Shown here: piece after piece, positions 21,318-32,901 of the stretch | Position numbering within the stretch: position 1 is the stretch's first letter | Layout: every line of letters starts with the position of its first letter | Origin: Chamaecyparis obtusa | Lineage: Eukaryota; Streptophyta; Pinopsida; Cupressales; Cupressaceae | Reading direction: 5' to 3' | NCBI GenBank assembly: GCA_027943335.1 | Contig: BSBK01003560.1 | Coordinates: forward strand, 558,001-622,000 | Length of the DNA stretch: 64,000 nucleotides | Position numbers and translations under genes: made by a program | Notes under the pieces: generated by a model | Told to the model about the DNA's origin: nothing | Database searches by the model: none | Seen by the model: only the letters and a program-made list of their open reading frames with translations

Positions 21318-22779
21318 ATAAAAAAATGTTTGTATATTTTAAGAATGAAAGAAAAAATTGAAACTCAACTTAGATCTGAATATTAAAATAGAACAACTTT
21401 GAAGAAGTTAAGATAAAAAATAAAATAAAATATAATCTTAATTTAACTCAAAACAACCTATATAAATATAATACTAACACCATCTTAATATATTTACATA
21501 GTCTTACTATTATTTTCTAAAATCGTATATAAATCACTATCGGCTTAATTATTGCATCTCTTTTGATGAAGTACTAGTTTAATTGAGTTTTTTTCCTCAT
21601 CCCTAATCTTCCTTAAAAAAGTGAGAACCGTTTCCGCCGCTGGTGAATGCAATTTCTTTAATCTCAATTAATGACCGTTAAAACTTGGGAGGGATACCAA
21701 ATTTCGTACCAATGATAACACCTCAAATTAAATTTTAAAGGTGCTCAACTCACATTCTCAATAACTTATGAGAGGACTATGAAGTGTTATAGACGTTAGA
21801 AAACTTGAGAAGTATTTTTCAATTAATTAAAATAATAAAGTTTGCACCGTAGTTTTGTTCTAAGTATTGATACAATAGGTTTTGTTACGAGGCTTTGATG
21901 TCTCAAATAAATGTTGTTTCTTAGAATGCAATTATTATTTTGGACATACATTCGTTGAAGAGATTTCAAATTTTTTAATTAGATAATTAATTAAAAAATA
22001 TATGTAATATTATTTTTAAAGTAGGTATTTAAAAAAATATTGTACAATTTTAAAGTTTAGAAAGTTTATCAATGTTTTATATTTTTGTTAAAATATTTTT
22101 GCTAACACATAAATTTATGGAAATTGTTTCTTTATATAGTTGAAACGTAGATATACAATTTATCGACTGGTTTTCTTTGATATGTCTATACTACTAGTTG
22201 CTCACTTTGTAGGTAGATGTTGCTAGACATTTCCATGCTATTCGGTGCTCATCTAAAATCTTTCATGTATCCTATTTCATTTTTGGGCTTAAGATATGAT
22301 TCTATTGTCTTCTTTGTCAAATGTTAAAATCTTTTAACCTTCAAGCTTGAAAGCAATAGGTAAATCAATGCCTCTTTGTTGACATTTTTCTAACGTATGT
22401 CTAATGAAAGCTTTGGAAAATTGTATGGACATCTATTCATAATAGGTTATCACTAGCACATGCACCTAAAGGAGGTGCAAGGGATATACCAATAGGTGTT
22501 TGATTTGAAAGCATAAATGAAGTTTTACATAATAAAAACACGTGTCATTGATAACTTCTTCCTGAGGAATATGCATCCTCCTGACATCATTGAAATGAGA
22601 GGAGACTGAGCCTTTGGTGTAATGGCTATCAAGCTTATTTTTGAGCTTGTGTTGTTGATTAAGGAGAACCTTTACAACTATTCTTGATGGAAATCACGAA
22701 TTTCAACAATGAGCTTGCTTCAAAAGAAAGCATTTGGTAAATGATTGTATTGCAAAGTTTCATTCTTTCTTCTTCAAAT
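21318..22779. other. Intergenic stretch with a duplicated PGG-gene flank
   Basis: No gene is supported. 21615-21690 (GAGAACCGTTTCCGCCGC, GCAATTTCTTTAATCT, AATGACCGTTAAAACTTGG) is a diverged copy of 16925-17000 in the same orientation. The last bases CAAAT (22775-22779) are the left target duplication of the next element. Confidence 0.5.
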
Positions 22780-23480
22780 TGTTGAGAACATGTGTCTCAA
22801 CCTTGCAATCTTTTTTTGGAAAATTCCAAGAATTTATTTGTGGTAGTTTTCCACATGTTTATGTATTGGAAAAAGGTATACGCGTTGTTAAAAGGTGCTT
22901 TGTCCATAGTAGAATATAGGAGGGCCATTTTTAGAACATAGTTAGCTTATTTTATGTCTCTTATGGGGGTCTAAATTAGGGGACAAAATCATGGACGGGA
23001 TTACTATTTTAACCTAGTTGATTTTCCATCTTGGAAATGTAAATATCGAAAATGGGCAACATGTGGCATGGTGGTTAAGCCCATGGTTTTTTGAAACCAC
23101 AAGTGGTTTCCAGGTTGTAAAATCACTATAAAAGGAGGGCTTGGGGAGGTGTTTGGATCATTGAGTTCTATTTGCAAGACTGGGTGCTAGAAGGAGTCTC
23201 TCCGAGTTCAAGTTGTGGTGATGTGCTCCTGTAAGAACTTGCATTGCAAGTGTATTGTAATCATCTTGATTTGATAATACATTGTGCGGGATTTGGAGGG
23301 TGGGGTTTTTCTCCTAGAAGGGTTTCCCACGATAATCACTGTGGCATGTGTCCATTGTTATTTTGATTATGCTTTATTGTGCATTTCTTGAGATCTTTGT
23401 GATATTTAAGTTGAAATTTTCATAACCGTGCTCTCAAGATTAGCGTAGGAAGTGTTTCCGCACACCTTTGCTTCCTTACA
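22780..23480 (+). repeat. 5' LTR of the copia element
   Basis: TGTTGAGAACATGTG start, CTTCCTTACA end. Contains a TATA box, CACTATAAAAGGAGG, near 23121-23135, which would drive transcription of the element. Confidence 0.92.
23121..23135 (+). promoter_or_regulatory. Predicted TATA box of the 5' LTR
   Basis: TATAAAAGG lies about 350 bp before the LTR end, a plausible U3/R promoter position. Confidence 0.5.
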
Positions 23481-23482
23481 AG

Positions 23483-23495
23483 TGGTATCAGAGCC
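23483..23495 (+). other. Primer-binding site (initiator-Met tRNA)
   Basis: TGGTATCAGAGCC two bases after the 5' LTR. Confidence 0.9.
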
Positions 23496-23610
23496 TGGTC
23501 AGTTTTGGTTCTATTTGTTGGGTAAAGGTTTTTTTGAGCTAATCAAGGTTTGAGTGGGAGCTTGTGTAGAGTATTTTATTTTTGTGTTGTGGAATTATTA
23601 AGATCGAAAG

Positions 23611-24420
23611 CATGTTGGGAGGATTGATGTAGAGAAGTTTTCTAGCACAAACTTTAAGATGTGGAAGCTAAAGATGGAAGGTCTATTGATTGATCGGGAT
23701 CTAGGGGATGCGATGGATGAGAATACACCGAGGCATGCAAATCCGACTTTAGCTGCACAGTATGATCTGACAGATAGAAAAGCTAAAGGTCTCATCAGAT
23801 TGTGTCTTGCAAACTCTATTCTAATAAATGTCCATGAAGAATCTACTGTGAAGAAGCTAAGTGAAATCCATCAAGTGAAATCACTTGTGAACAAGATTTT
23901 CTTGACGAAGAAAAAATATTCCTTGAGAATGGAAGAAGTTGGATGAATTTCTAAGCATCTGGAAAGATTTAATATGTTGGTGACTCATTTGACCTCAGTA
24001 GGGGTGCCAATGGATGAAGAAGAAAGGTGACAAATATTGCTATGTTTGTTGCTAGACTCATGGGACAACCTTGTCATGGCCATAGGGGGCACTTCAGTTG
24101 TCTTAAAGATGGAGGATGTTGTTAGTTCTCTAATTTCTGAGGAGATGAGAAGGAAGGTCTCTCTGAATGCCAAAGAAGCTTTGAGTGTTTGAGGAAGACC
24201 AAAAGAAAGAGAGAAGAACAAAAAATAGCATGGACGTTCTAAGTCCCCTAGTAAGTCCAAGGTAATCTGCTGGAATTGTGGAAAACCCAGACACTTCCAA
24301 AAGGACTGCAAAGAGGAAAAGAAGAAGAAGAAGAAGAAGCAAGATTCTGATTCTGATTCTGAGAAGGAAGATGGAGATGCTTTTATTGCAGTCTTGGTCA
24401 CTCGTGCAGGTGACAATGCA
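23611..24420 (+). pseudogene. gag: Copia gag
   Basis: The reading starts near MLGGLM (23611) with an early TAG. An open piece at 23659-23946 (MWKLKMEGLLIDRDLGDAM and on) is the gag N-terminal domain. Stops at 23944, 24028 and 24190 interrupt the rest. The knuckle CWNCGKPRHFQKDC (24268-24309) has perfect CCHC spacing and is followed by a lysine run and an SDSDSDSE acidic stretch. The protein would form the particle and bind RNA. Confidence 0.85.
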
Positions 24421-24660
24421 TAGTTGATTCCTAATAGAAATTGAAGTATGAAAATTTTTGATGGTGGTAAGGTGTATTTAGGTGATAACTCAGTCCTTGA
24501 TATTGTTGGTCATATAAGTATTCGTGTGAATTTTTTTGATGGTAGAATTAGAAGATTTGATGGTGTCTTTCATATCTCGGGACTAGCAAGGAATTTGTTA
24601 TTTAGTAGCAAGCTAATAGATGCGGGCACGTGCATGTATAGTTTTCTAAAGCAAGTGTGA
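24405..24660 (+). pseudogene. pro: Copia protease region lacking its catalytic motif
   Basis: After VTRAGDNA the text reads stop-LIPNRN-stop-SMKIFDGGKVYLGDNS. Related elements have W-LIDSGAS...PxRxWF at this point. The DSGA-containing stretch of about nine codons is absent without loss of frame, and both tryptophans have become stops. The downstream part (GRIRRFDGVFHISGLARNLLFSSKLIDAG) is intact to 24657. As it stands it could not act as an aspartic protease. Confidence 0.75.
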
Positions 24661-24834
24661 AAATGGTGAGAGGTGCTATGGTGATATAAAGAGGAAGCAG
24701 GTTGGGTACACTATACCATCTTGATGCATGTATAGTTGAGTGCAATAGTACTTCTGATAAGATTGTGAAATAGACTACTCAATTGGAAAAGGAGAGGGCT
24801 TCTCTTGCAATAGATGGTCGTAGTTTTTGGGTAC

Positions 24835-25560
24835 CAAAGGGTGCTTTGTCTACCGAATCAAAGTTACCTACAGAGAAGACCATGTTATGGCACTAGAGAC
24901 TCGGACACATAGGTGAGAAAGGTCTACAAACCTTGAAAAATAAGAACCTTATTGATGGGTTGAATGAATGCAATCTTGAATTTAATTTTTGTGAGCATTG
25001 TATTTATAGAAAGAAAAACTGCATTTAGTTTTACTCGAGTTATCATAAGTCTTCATGTAATTTGGATTTAATCCATTCAGATGTATTTGGTCCAGGTGAT
25101 GTTCCTTCTATTGGTAGATCAATTTATTATGTTTCTTTCATTGATGATTTCAGTAGAAGAACATGAGTTTATTTTCTTAAGAGTAAAGTTGAAGTTTTCG
25201 GTTGTTTGAAAGAATTTAAAGCAATGGTTGAGCTGTAGACTGGAAAGAAAATAAAATGTTTGAGAACTGATAATGGTGGTGAATTTTGCTCCAATGATTT
25301 TGACACATTTTGTAAAGATTGTGGTATTAAAAGATAGAAGACAACTATGTATTATCCACAATAGAATGAAGTTGTAGAAAGAATGAACAAGACCTTGATG
25401 GAGAAGGCTAGGAGTATGCTAAGAGGTGCTGGACTAGAACAAAAGTTCTAGGCTGAAGCTGTTGCCACTATCAGCTACTTGATAAATAGGTCTCCTACAT
25501 CAGCTCTTTTTGATAAGACATCAATGGAAGCATGGTCGGGCCACAAGCCTTCACTTAGAC
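24835..25560 (+). pseudogene. int: Copia integrase
   Basis: The HHCC zinc-binding region is recognisable (LWH-stop-RLGHIG and FCEHC, 24885-25000). The catalytic core has D in LIHSDVFG (about 25073), D in LRTDNGGEF (about 25264) and E in VVERMNKT (about 25380). Five or more in-frame stops (for example 25027, 25165, 25237, 25338, 25363) show decay; most are TAG or TAA replacing W, R, Q or similar. It would insert the cDNA copy. Confidence 0.85.
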
Positions 25561-25589
25561 ATCTGAGAATATTGCGAAGCATATGCTCA

Positions 25590-26000
25590 TGTGCCAAAGG
25601 AGAAGTGGACAAAATTGGATAACAAAACTATTAAATGTATTTTCATTGGATATAGTTATGGTGTGAAAGGATACAAGCTTTGGAATCTTGTTGAACAAAA
25701 GATATTTTATTCTAGAAGTGATATTTTTAGAGAAACTAAGCCTTCTTCTGTTACATTGCAGCCAGGACAAATGGGAGAAAAGAAATATGTTATTCAACTA
25801 CTTGCTACATAGAAGAAAGTTAAATCGAGACCCTTAGAGAGACAAGAAGTCGAGGAGAGCTTTACGAGTTTTGAATCATCAAAGGAAGAAGAGGTACCTG
25901 AAGCTGAAGAAAAACTTGAACTAGATCTTGTTCGAAGGTCTACTAGACAAAGGAAACCACCAGAAAGGTATGGATATTCTCCTAATAATTGGAGATGCAT
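25590..26000 (+). pseudogene. pol: Copia integrase C-terminal region and linker
   Basis: PKEKWTKLDNKTIKCIFIGYSYGVKGYKLWN (25594-25690) contains the conserved copia segment CIFIGYS-x-x-KGYKLWN, followed by an acidic linker and RRSTRQRKPPERYGYSPN before the RT domain. A frameshift near 25575 separates it from the integrase core. Confidence 0.8.
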
Positions 26001-26029
26001 ATTTGCATTGAATGCTAATATTGATGAAC

Positions 26030-26760
26030 TGAGATGTGTAGAAGAGGCTCTTGGTATGAATGATTCAGAGTCCTGGAAAATAGCCATGGATGAAGAGATG
26101 GAAGCCCTTAAGAGGAATGACATGTGGGACCTTGTACCATTTCTTGAAGGATGAAAGCCTGTTGGTTGTAAATCGGTGCTCAAATGAAAGATGGGTTCAG
26201 ATGGAAGCATTGAGAAACTTATAAAGCATGTTTGGTTGCAAAAGGTTACTCCCAAGTTAAGGGAGTAGATTATGGTGAGATTTTTGAACTCCTATAGCCA
26301 AAATGACATCTATCAGATTTTTGCTTTCTATTGCAATAGCTTATGATCTAGAGATCGAGAAAATGGATGTGAAAACAACTTTCCTTCATAGAGATTTGGA
26401 AGAAGAAATTTACATGACATAGCCAGAGCACTATGTGGTGAAAGGTAAAAGTCATTTGGTTTGTAAGTTGAAGAAATCCTCGTATGGTTTAAAAAAGAGT
26501 CCTCAGATGTGGTACCGAAAGTTCGATACATATGTGTTGAGTTTGAGATTTGTGTGATCTAAATTTGATCACTGTATATATATTTCAAGTTTGATGGTGA
26601 TCATTTCCTGGTTATTGCCTTATATGTTGATGACATATTATTTATTGGCAAAGGAAAAGGTTTGATTGTAGAATTAAAATCCTAGCTCTCGATAAAGTTT
26701 GAAATGAAAGATCTCGGTGCAACAAGGCACATTCTGGGAATGGGGATTATAAGAGATAGA
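26030..26760 (+). pseudogene. pol: Copia reverse transcriptase
   Basis: Begins ALGMNDSESWKIAMDEEMEALKRNDMWDLV, the usual copia RT opening. The catalytic LYVDDILFI (YVDD at 26622-26633) is intact, followed by FEMKDLGATRHILGM. Several stops and frameshifts lie between 26150 and 26700, so there is no full-length product. Confidence 0.85.
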
Positions 26761-27609
26761 CAAAATAGAAAGCTTTGGCTAGGCCAGAGTAAGTATGTTG
26801 GTACTATTATGAAAAGATTCAATATGCAAGATTCCAGACCATTGAGTGTTCCAGTTACAATGGGAACAAAGCTTTCTAGTTCACAGTGTCCTACATCCCC
26901 ATTGGAGATGGAAGAGATGAGTCGAGTACCATATCAGAGTCCTATTGGTAGTCTGATGTATGCTATGGTTTGTACAAGACCAGACATTACCCAAGCAGTG
27001 GGAGTACTTTCTCGTTACATGTCTAATCCAAGAAGAGAACATTGGGATGTTGTAAAAAAAAATTTTAGATACTTGTGGGGTACCTCAGAGTACTCGATAT
27101 GTTTTCATGAAACAAGAAACGAGCATTCCTTGGATATTCGAGGCTATGTAGATTCAGACTGAGCTGGTGATATTGATAGAAGAAGATCCACCAATGCATA
27201 TGCGTTTACATTATTTGGTGGTGCAATTAGTTGGATGAGAAAGTGCCAGGTTGTGGTCACTTTGTCCACTACTGAGGCAAAGTATATGGTAGCTACTCAT
27301 GCCCACAAGGAATCCATTTGGATTAAGATATTGTGTTCCGATATAGAGTTAAAACAAGCTGGAGTGACAATTTATAGTGACAGTTAGAGTGAAATCTTCC
27401 TAGTGAAGAACCTGACTTTTCATGCCAGGACCAAGCACATTGATGTACAATATCATTTTGTGAGAGATATGGTTGAGGATGGCAAGGTGAAGCTGGAGAA
27501 GGTAGAAACTTTGGTGAATGTTGTTGATGCATTAACTAAGCCCGTGAGCATAGAGAAGTAATTCAGATGGTGTTCAGAGTCCATGGGCCTCTCGGCTCCT
27601 AGCAATTAA
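26704..27609 (+). pseudogene. pol: Copia RT end and RNase H
   Basis: A 152-codon open piece (26704-27162) runs through PYQSPIGSLMYAMVCTRPDI to YVDSD, then a TGA, then RRSTNAYAFTLFGGAISWMRKCQ, STTEAKYMVA, HARTKHIDVQYHFVRD and DALTKPVSIEK, ending ...LSAPSN with a stop at 27607-27609. This is the full copia RNase H with conserved D, E and D positions still visible and three internal stops. Confidence 0.85.
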
Positions 27610-27651
27610 GTCCATGATATTATGGATCCCCTAGCTCTTGCAAGGGGTTCG

Positions 27652-27664
27652 ACAAGTGGGAGAA
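27652..27664 (+). other. Polypurine tract
   Basis: AAGTGGGAGAA immediately before the 3' LTR; primes second-strand synthesis. Confidence 0.75.
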
Positions 27665-28363
27665 TGTTGAGAACATGTGTCTCAACCTTGCAATCTTTTT
27701 CTGGAAAATTCCAAGAATTTGTTTGTGGTAGTTTTCCACATGTTTATGTATTGGAAAAGGTATATGAGTTGTTAAAAAGGTGCCCTTTCCATAGTAGAAT
27801 ATAGGAGGGCCATTTTTGGAGCATAGTTATCTTATTTTATGTCTTTTATAAGGGTCTAAACTAGGGGACAAAATTATGGATGGGATTACTATTTTAACCT
27901 AGTCGATTCTCCATCTTGGAAATGTAAATGTCAAAAAGGGAAACATGTGGCATGGTGGTTAAGCCCATGGTTTTGTAAAACCACAAGTGGTTTTCAGGTT
28001 GTAAAATCACTCTAAAAGGAGGGCTTGAGGAGGTGTTTGGATCATTGAGTTATGTTTGCAAGACTGGGTGCTAGAAGGAGTCTTTGAGTTTGAGTTGTGG
28101 TGATACACTCCTGTAAGAACTTGCATTGCAAGTGTATTGTAATCATCTTGATTTGATAATACATTGTGTGGGTTTTGGAGGGTGGGGTTTTTCTCCCAGA
28201 AGGGTTTCCCCACGGTAATCACTATGTTATGTGTTCATTGTTATTTTGATTATTCTTTATTGTGCATTTCTTGAGATCTTTGTGATATTTAAGTTGAAAT
28301 TTGCATAACTGTCCTCTCAAGATTAGCATAGGAAGCGTTTACGCACACCTTTTCTTCCTTACA
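27665..28363 (+). repeat. 3' LTR of the copia element
   Basis: Matches 22780-23480. The TATA box region here reads CACTCTAAAAGG (near 28009-28020), a change that would weaken the promoter in this copy. Confidence 0.92.
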
Positions 28364-28368
28364 CAAAT

Positions 28369-29838
28369 AGTGTCGAATGTACTTGTTAAAAAAGTAAAAA
28401 TAAAACTAGTCATTGCCTTGAAAATTAGAGAACTCGTATTCAAATAAGAACTATTTTCTATTAGTAGAAGGGGATCTCAATTTGATGGAAACATGTCTTA
28501 GTTCAAGTTCAACCATCCTAATTCAACATAATTTTTCAAAAACCTTCTAAAAATCCATTCTCAATTAAGAACTTATTCATATAGACTCCAAAATAATTCA
28601 ACAAAACCATGTTAAGTTTCACTTTATCCATCAATTCAATATTAATGTCAACACCTTCTTGACGTAGATTCCTAAAATCTATTTCATATTGGTCTGGAAA
28701 GAACATATTTTTCTCTATTTTGAGCTTAAATTCAAAATTTTCGCTATATTGGTTGAGGAAAAATCAATGCAGCTATATACCAATTCACTTTTGATTCATG
28801 TCATTCAATTAACCAACAACTAATGTTTAAGAGTTGTTCCTAGCACACATGCAAGATGTTTCTACTATCTGTAATTAATTGGGGTTACCTATTCTAGAGT
28901 GGGGCTTTTTTTTATTAGAAGGGTTGGTTGTTGAATAAACCAAGTTTTGGGGAACTGGGCTCAAGAATCATAAATTTATACACTAGAACCATGAAATAAA
29001 AATGTTCTTGAAATCAATAATAGATCATTGGATAACAAATAGCACCATGAAAATAAAATTAGAAACTTGATAGAAATTTTCATCATAATCTCAACAAGAA
29101 AAAGTCAAGGCAATAATCCTTTGAAGGAAGTGTACTGGGGCTACTGTTTTGGGTTGTCCTTATAGTTTGGTTGGTTACTGCAATCTTCCACACCAAATTT
29201 TAGAATGGTTCCAAGTTTTTCATTACATTATTTAATCTATCTATCTAGATTCTCAACTAAGTGGGACACCACTCCCATATAAAGAAGTGAGACAAACATA
29301 TTCATTTCTTAAATTGTTTCAAACGAAGCTTTGAATAGTACAAAAAAATATTAGACACGTGATGTTTACACTTCTCAACCATCTTCACTAAACAAAAAAT
29401 TACATGATTCACAATATAATACACAAAATAATGACAACAACAAACTATTAATGTACACACTAGGGTATGCGCAGGATCATGGTATGCCAAAAAGTGGTGA
29501 TGAGAAAAAATTCATCCTTTTCACTCGTCCTAAAACACACTATAAAGTGTGTTGACTTTTTAGTAGGCCTAGGTGTTAGTACACATCATCAAAGCTAATT
29601 ACAATGCACAAGCCTAATTGGGTATCCAATTTTCTCCCACCCAAATTTTGCTTTTCATTTGAAATTTCAACATTTTCATTTGAATGCTATTTTCAATTTT
29701 GATTTTAGTTTATAATTTTATTTTAGATTTCATTTTTATAATATTAATATTAGTATTAATAAATTAGTATTATATTATTATTATATTAAATATATTAGTA
29801 TTGTATTATATAAACTAGTATTATATTATTATTTATAT

Positions 29839-29915
<77 letters not shown>

Positions 29916-30309
29916 CTCCTAGGTAAGTCTTCATTTTTATTTATATGAACCACACTCTCAAGTCATTAAAATTTAAGTCAAAGAAAGCTTCTCTTAGTAA
30001 TTTGAAGAACACATTATTATTTATACATGGGAGTGTCATGCTTTATATTGTATCAAAAGGTATGAATTAAAATAATAACAATTTTATAAAAATATTTTCA
30101 ATAAAATGCTTTGGTAGATGAAGATAGTCATTCATAAAAATGATTCCAGTTTGGGATTTTATTAAGAGCATATTAATTTCATTGTAACATTATAGTGGAA
30201 CATTATGAACTCTCTAATTCATATGGTAAGTAATGATCTTAGAAGTCTAAAATAGCATGTAGCAAGGCCTAAGAGTGTCTCCATATAATGATGAATGGAT
30301 GAAAAAATG
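28369..30309. other. Intergenic AT-rich stretch with microsatellites
   Basis: No coding region is supported. 29740-29842 is a TATTA/ATT-rich low-complexity tract and 29843-29913 a pure (AG)n run. Confidence 0.5.
29843..29913. repeat. (AG)n microsatellite
   Basis: About 35 AG units without interruption. Confidence 0.95.
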
Positions 30310-30960
30310 GCTAATGAAATCTTTTTGGTTTTTTTTACTAGAAGAGGGGTAAAATTTATTTAATAACAAGAAAGATATAGAAAAGGAGGACAGATCGATC
30401 CGAAGGGAGCTTAAGAAGGCATGCCAATGTCATTATCACGATCAACAAGTTGATAAAAAAATGAGATAAATCAAGAGGCAATGACATCTTATCAAAATAA
30501 TATTCTAATATTGCATGTGAACTGAAGCCCATTCAAGCAAACAATCAGTTACACCATTCCACTTTCGAGGAATATGTGTAAAGATGATCAAATCAAGAGA
30601 TCTGCATAACTAGAGAATCTAGTTGATAACCAATGCCAAGTGCCAGCTTATGTTTGTAAGCTCTTGCTTAGTAAGAAAGTTCACAACTACTTGAGAACCA
30701 GTCTCACAAATAATCCTACACCATCCATGCACATAAAATTATTCTACAACAAACAAAATGGCTAGAGGATTCATGAAATTATTAGTATGAAAGCCCTTAT
30801 GCACAGAGGAAAAAAAACTAGAATTCACCAGAACTACTTTTCCCAACTCCACCAATGCCAATAGGCCTTGGATTCCCCCAAGAAGAGCCACTAGCGTTGA
30901 TTTTTAAAACTCTAGGTAGAGGAAGAGTCTAATGCCCCTCATGATTGACCCACTACAAAG
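30310..30960 (-). pseudogene. LINE 3' end with RNase H remnant
   Basis: On the minus strand the text reads LKINASGSSWGNPRPIGIGGV (30920s), then NPLAILFVVE, CRIICETGSQVVVNFLTKQ, SWHLALVI and HIPRKWNGVTDCLLEWA (to about 30530). This matches the plant LINE-type RNase H domain (usual start FDGASKGNPGxSGxGGV) with stops and substitutions. An A-rich minus-strand tail lies near 30318-30340. It is a 5'-truncated LINE, the usual fate of such insertions. Confidence 0.65.
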
Positions 30961-32493
30961 GAAGTTTGGTCCTGCTACTATACCGCTAGCCAACAAATAC
31001 TAGAGCCCCTCCCTGAAGAGGAAAATTGAGGTGATTGAAAATAACTATATCCCTAGGGTCCATACCTCCATTATTTAAATTCAATGGCCATTTTTGTCAA
31101 TTTTTATGATATCACAATTAGCAAGCCAAAAAAACAAGATGGGTAAGAGTTATATTAGTCCAAATTGATCCTAATGGATAGTGGATTGGACTTGAGAAAA
31201 ATGTGGTGAAGTTAGGGGTACTTGTCAATCACCTCTCTTCACATGTTGTTAATTCATTTTCTCCAAAGTGGAATTGGCCAATATACAACTTCATCCAATC
31301 AATCAAGAGAAATGAATTTATCTTTTGGCAAATGGAAAAGTTGAATTGTGCATAATGTCATGCAACTTTAGGTTCAACAAACTCCAAAGTATTGTTAAAC
31401 TCTAGCAAATTTATAAAGAGGCAATACATAATGGATTAATTGGGGTTCCATTGGATGAGACACGACCTTATAACAACAAGAGCTCGGTAGAGTTGAAGTC
31501 CCTGCCTTGTGCAAAGAAAAAAAGTAAGAAGCATTGCAGTAGACAGAAAAAAGATAAAGACAAACATGTTTGTTTGAACATTATAAAGAAAAAAATAAAG
31601 AAGTTTTGGATAAGCCAAAGTTATAATTACAGAATTAATAATATGTTTCATAATGTGTTTAAATTTTAATGAAGCATTGTAACCGTTTAAACACAACAAA
31701 ATAGGTCATCAGATCAAATTACAATACAACATACCAATCCATGGTACTTTGTACTCTAGATCATAGTGCACATAATAATGGAGTTACCCCAATGTCAAGC
31801 CTACTTACCTTGCTTCTTCATTTACAAAATGCTTAGCAATGACTACTAAAGAATTCTTGATGCTTCACCTTTGTGAGCATTATATACATCATTGATGAGT
31901 GCTAAGTGGATCATTCATGCTCATGAGAGATGAGTTGATGTGATTCATTACTCATAAAAAACATGGGCCACAAATTTTGATTTTAGAAATATGTAGTTGA
32001 ATCTTTATATAACATCATAAAGATGACATACTACAAAAAATACCTTTGACATTTTGATGGGTGAGCTAAAGAGGTCTATTATGAATGGTTGATAAGGAAT
32101 AATTCTTGATGAAAATTTTTCAATAGGGTGGCAAGCAAAGTGGGATTGGTTTAGGGTAAATTCCATACTTAAGTCAAATTAGTACTAGGTGAGTCACCTC
32201 TTGGGAAATTCTTGATGCTTCACCCTCACCAAAATCTATGTCAATATGTTTTTCCTACTAAAAATATCTACCTAGAAATTTCTATGCTCTACTTGAAAGA
32301 ACATAGTCTTCTTGAAAGTGGCACACACTAGAAGAATTGATTGACCCAATCCACTCCCTTCCATTGTTTTGAGAACCATTCTCCCATTTGCTAAAAATGG
32401 AGTCTTTAGAAAATTCAAAATCCATCACTTGCAATGCATAAGTCACTTCCTCAATATTATAATGAGGTTTCTTGTTTAAGATACCATGTTTGT
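30961..32493. other. Intergenic stretch
   Basis: No gene is supported. A 72-codon lysine-rich open frame at 31451-31669 overlaps a minus-strand frame and has no recognisable domain. 30961-31100 may be further upstream LINE sequence. Confidence 0.4.
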
Positions 32494-32498
32494 ATTGC

Positions 32499-32635
32499 TA
32501 TTACAAGTAGTGGTTGCCATTGCACCAAAAGATCGACCTGTTAATGCCCGATACAACCACTAGACTTATAGAAAACATAGGAGGCGGTTAAACCATGTCA
32601 TGAATCCCGAGGGGAGCATTGACCATTTTCCAACA
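32499..32635 (-). repeat. TRIM copy 1, LTR (left)
   Basis: 137 bp; TG/CA ends on the minus strand, terminal G changed to A at 32500. Confidence 0.85.
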
Positions 32636-32694
32636 ATCTCCCCCTCAGCGTTACCCGAGGGGATTCGAACCTGTGACCAAGCTCTGATACCACT

Positions 32695-32832
32695 TGTTAC
32701 AAGTAGTGGTTGTCATTGCACCAAAAGATCGACCTGTTAATGCCCGATACAACCACTAGACTTATAGAAGACACAAGAGGCGGTTAAACCATGTCATGAA
32801 TCTCGAGGGGAGCGCTGACCATTTTTCCAAAA
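32695..32832 (-). repeat. TRIM copy 1, LTR (right)
   Basis: 138 bp; begins TGTTACAAGTAGTGG in plus orientation; its far end has CCAAAA in place of CCAACA. Confidence 0.85.
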
Positions 32833-32901
32833 ATTGCCTCATTTGACATGCTCAATCTGGTACTTTACACTAAGATTTATCCAAACGACATACCCTACTT
32901 T

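Larger units (their letters stand above)
22780..28363 (+). mobile_element. Full-length Ty1/copia retrotransposon, decayed
   Basis: LTRs 22780-23480 (701 bp) and 27665-28363 (699 bp) run TGTTGAG...TTACA. Perfect 5-bp duplications CAAAT flank it (22775-22779 and 28364-28368). A primer site follows the 5' LTR and a purine tract precedes the 3' LTR. Domain order is gag with zinc knuckle, protease region, integrase, reverse transcriptase, RNase H, which is the copia order. Many stops and frameshifts show that it is inactive. The LTRs differ at roughly 7-8 per cent of positions over the first 240 bp by eye, so it inserted long ago. Confidence 0.92.
32499..32832 (-). mobile_element. TRIM-type miniature LTR element, copy 1
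   Basis: Two LTRs of 137-138 bp (32499-32635 and 32695-32832) enclose a 59-bp interior (32636-32694). On the minus strand the order is LTR ending TAACA, then AG, TGGTATCAGAGC (32681-32692), a short stretch, GAGGGGGAGAT (32636-32646), LTR starting TGTTGG. The interior therefore consists of little more than a primer site and a purine tract. ATTGC flanks both sides (32494-32498 and 32833-32837), a perfect 5-bp target duplication. It has no coding capacity and must be moved by proteins of another LTR element. Confidence 0.88.

Noticed and set aside
23985..24416. 143-codon minus-strand ORF with a phenylalanine run
   Set aside because: Antisense shadow of copia gag; the F run is the complement of the lysine-coding AAG repeat.
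32657..32692. tRNA gene or SINE head
   Set aside because: Only a B-box-like phrase is present; there is no cloverleaf, and the LTR structure with ATTGC duplication explains the element.
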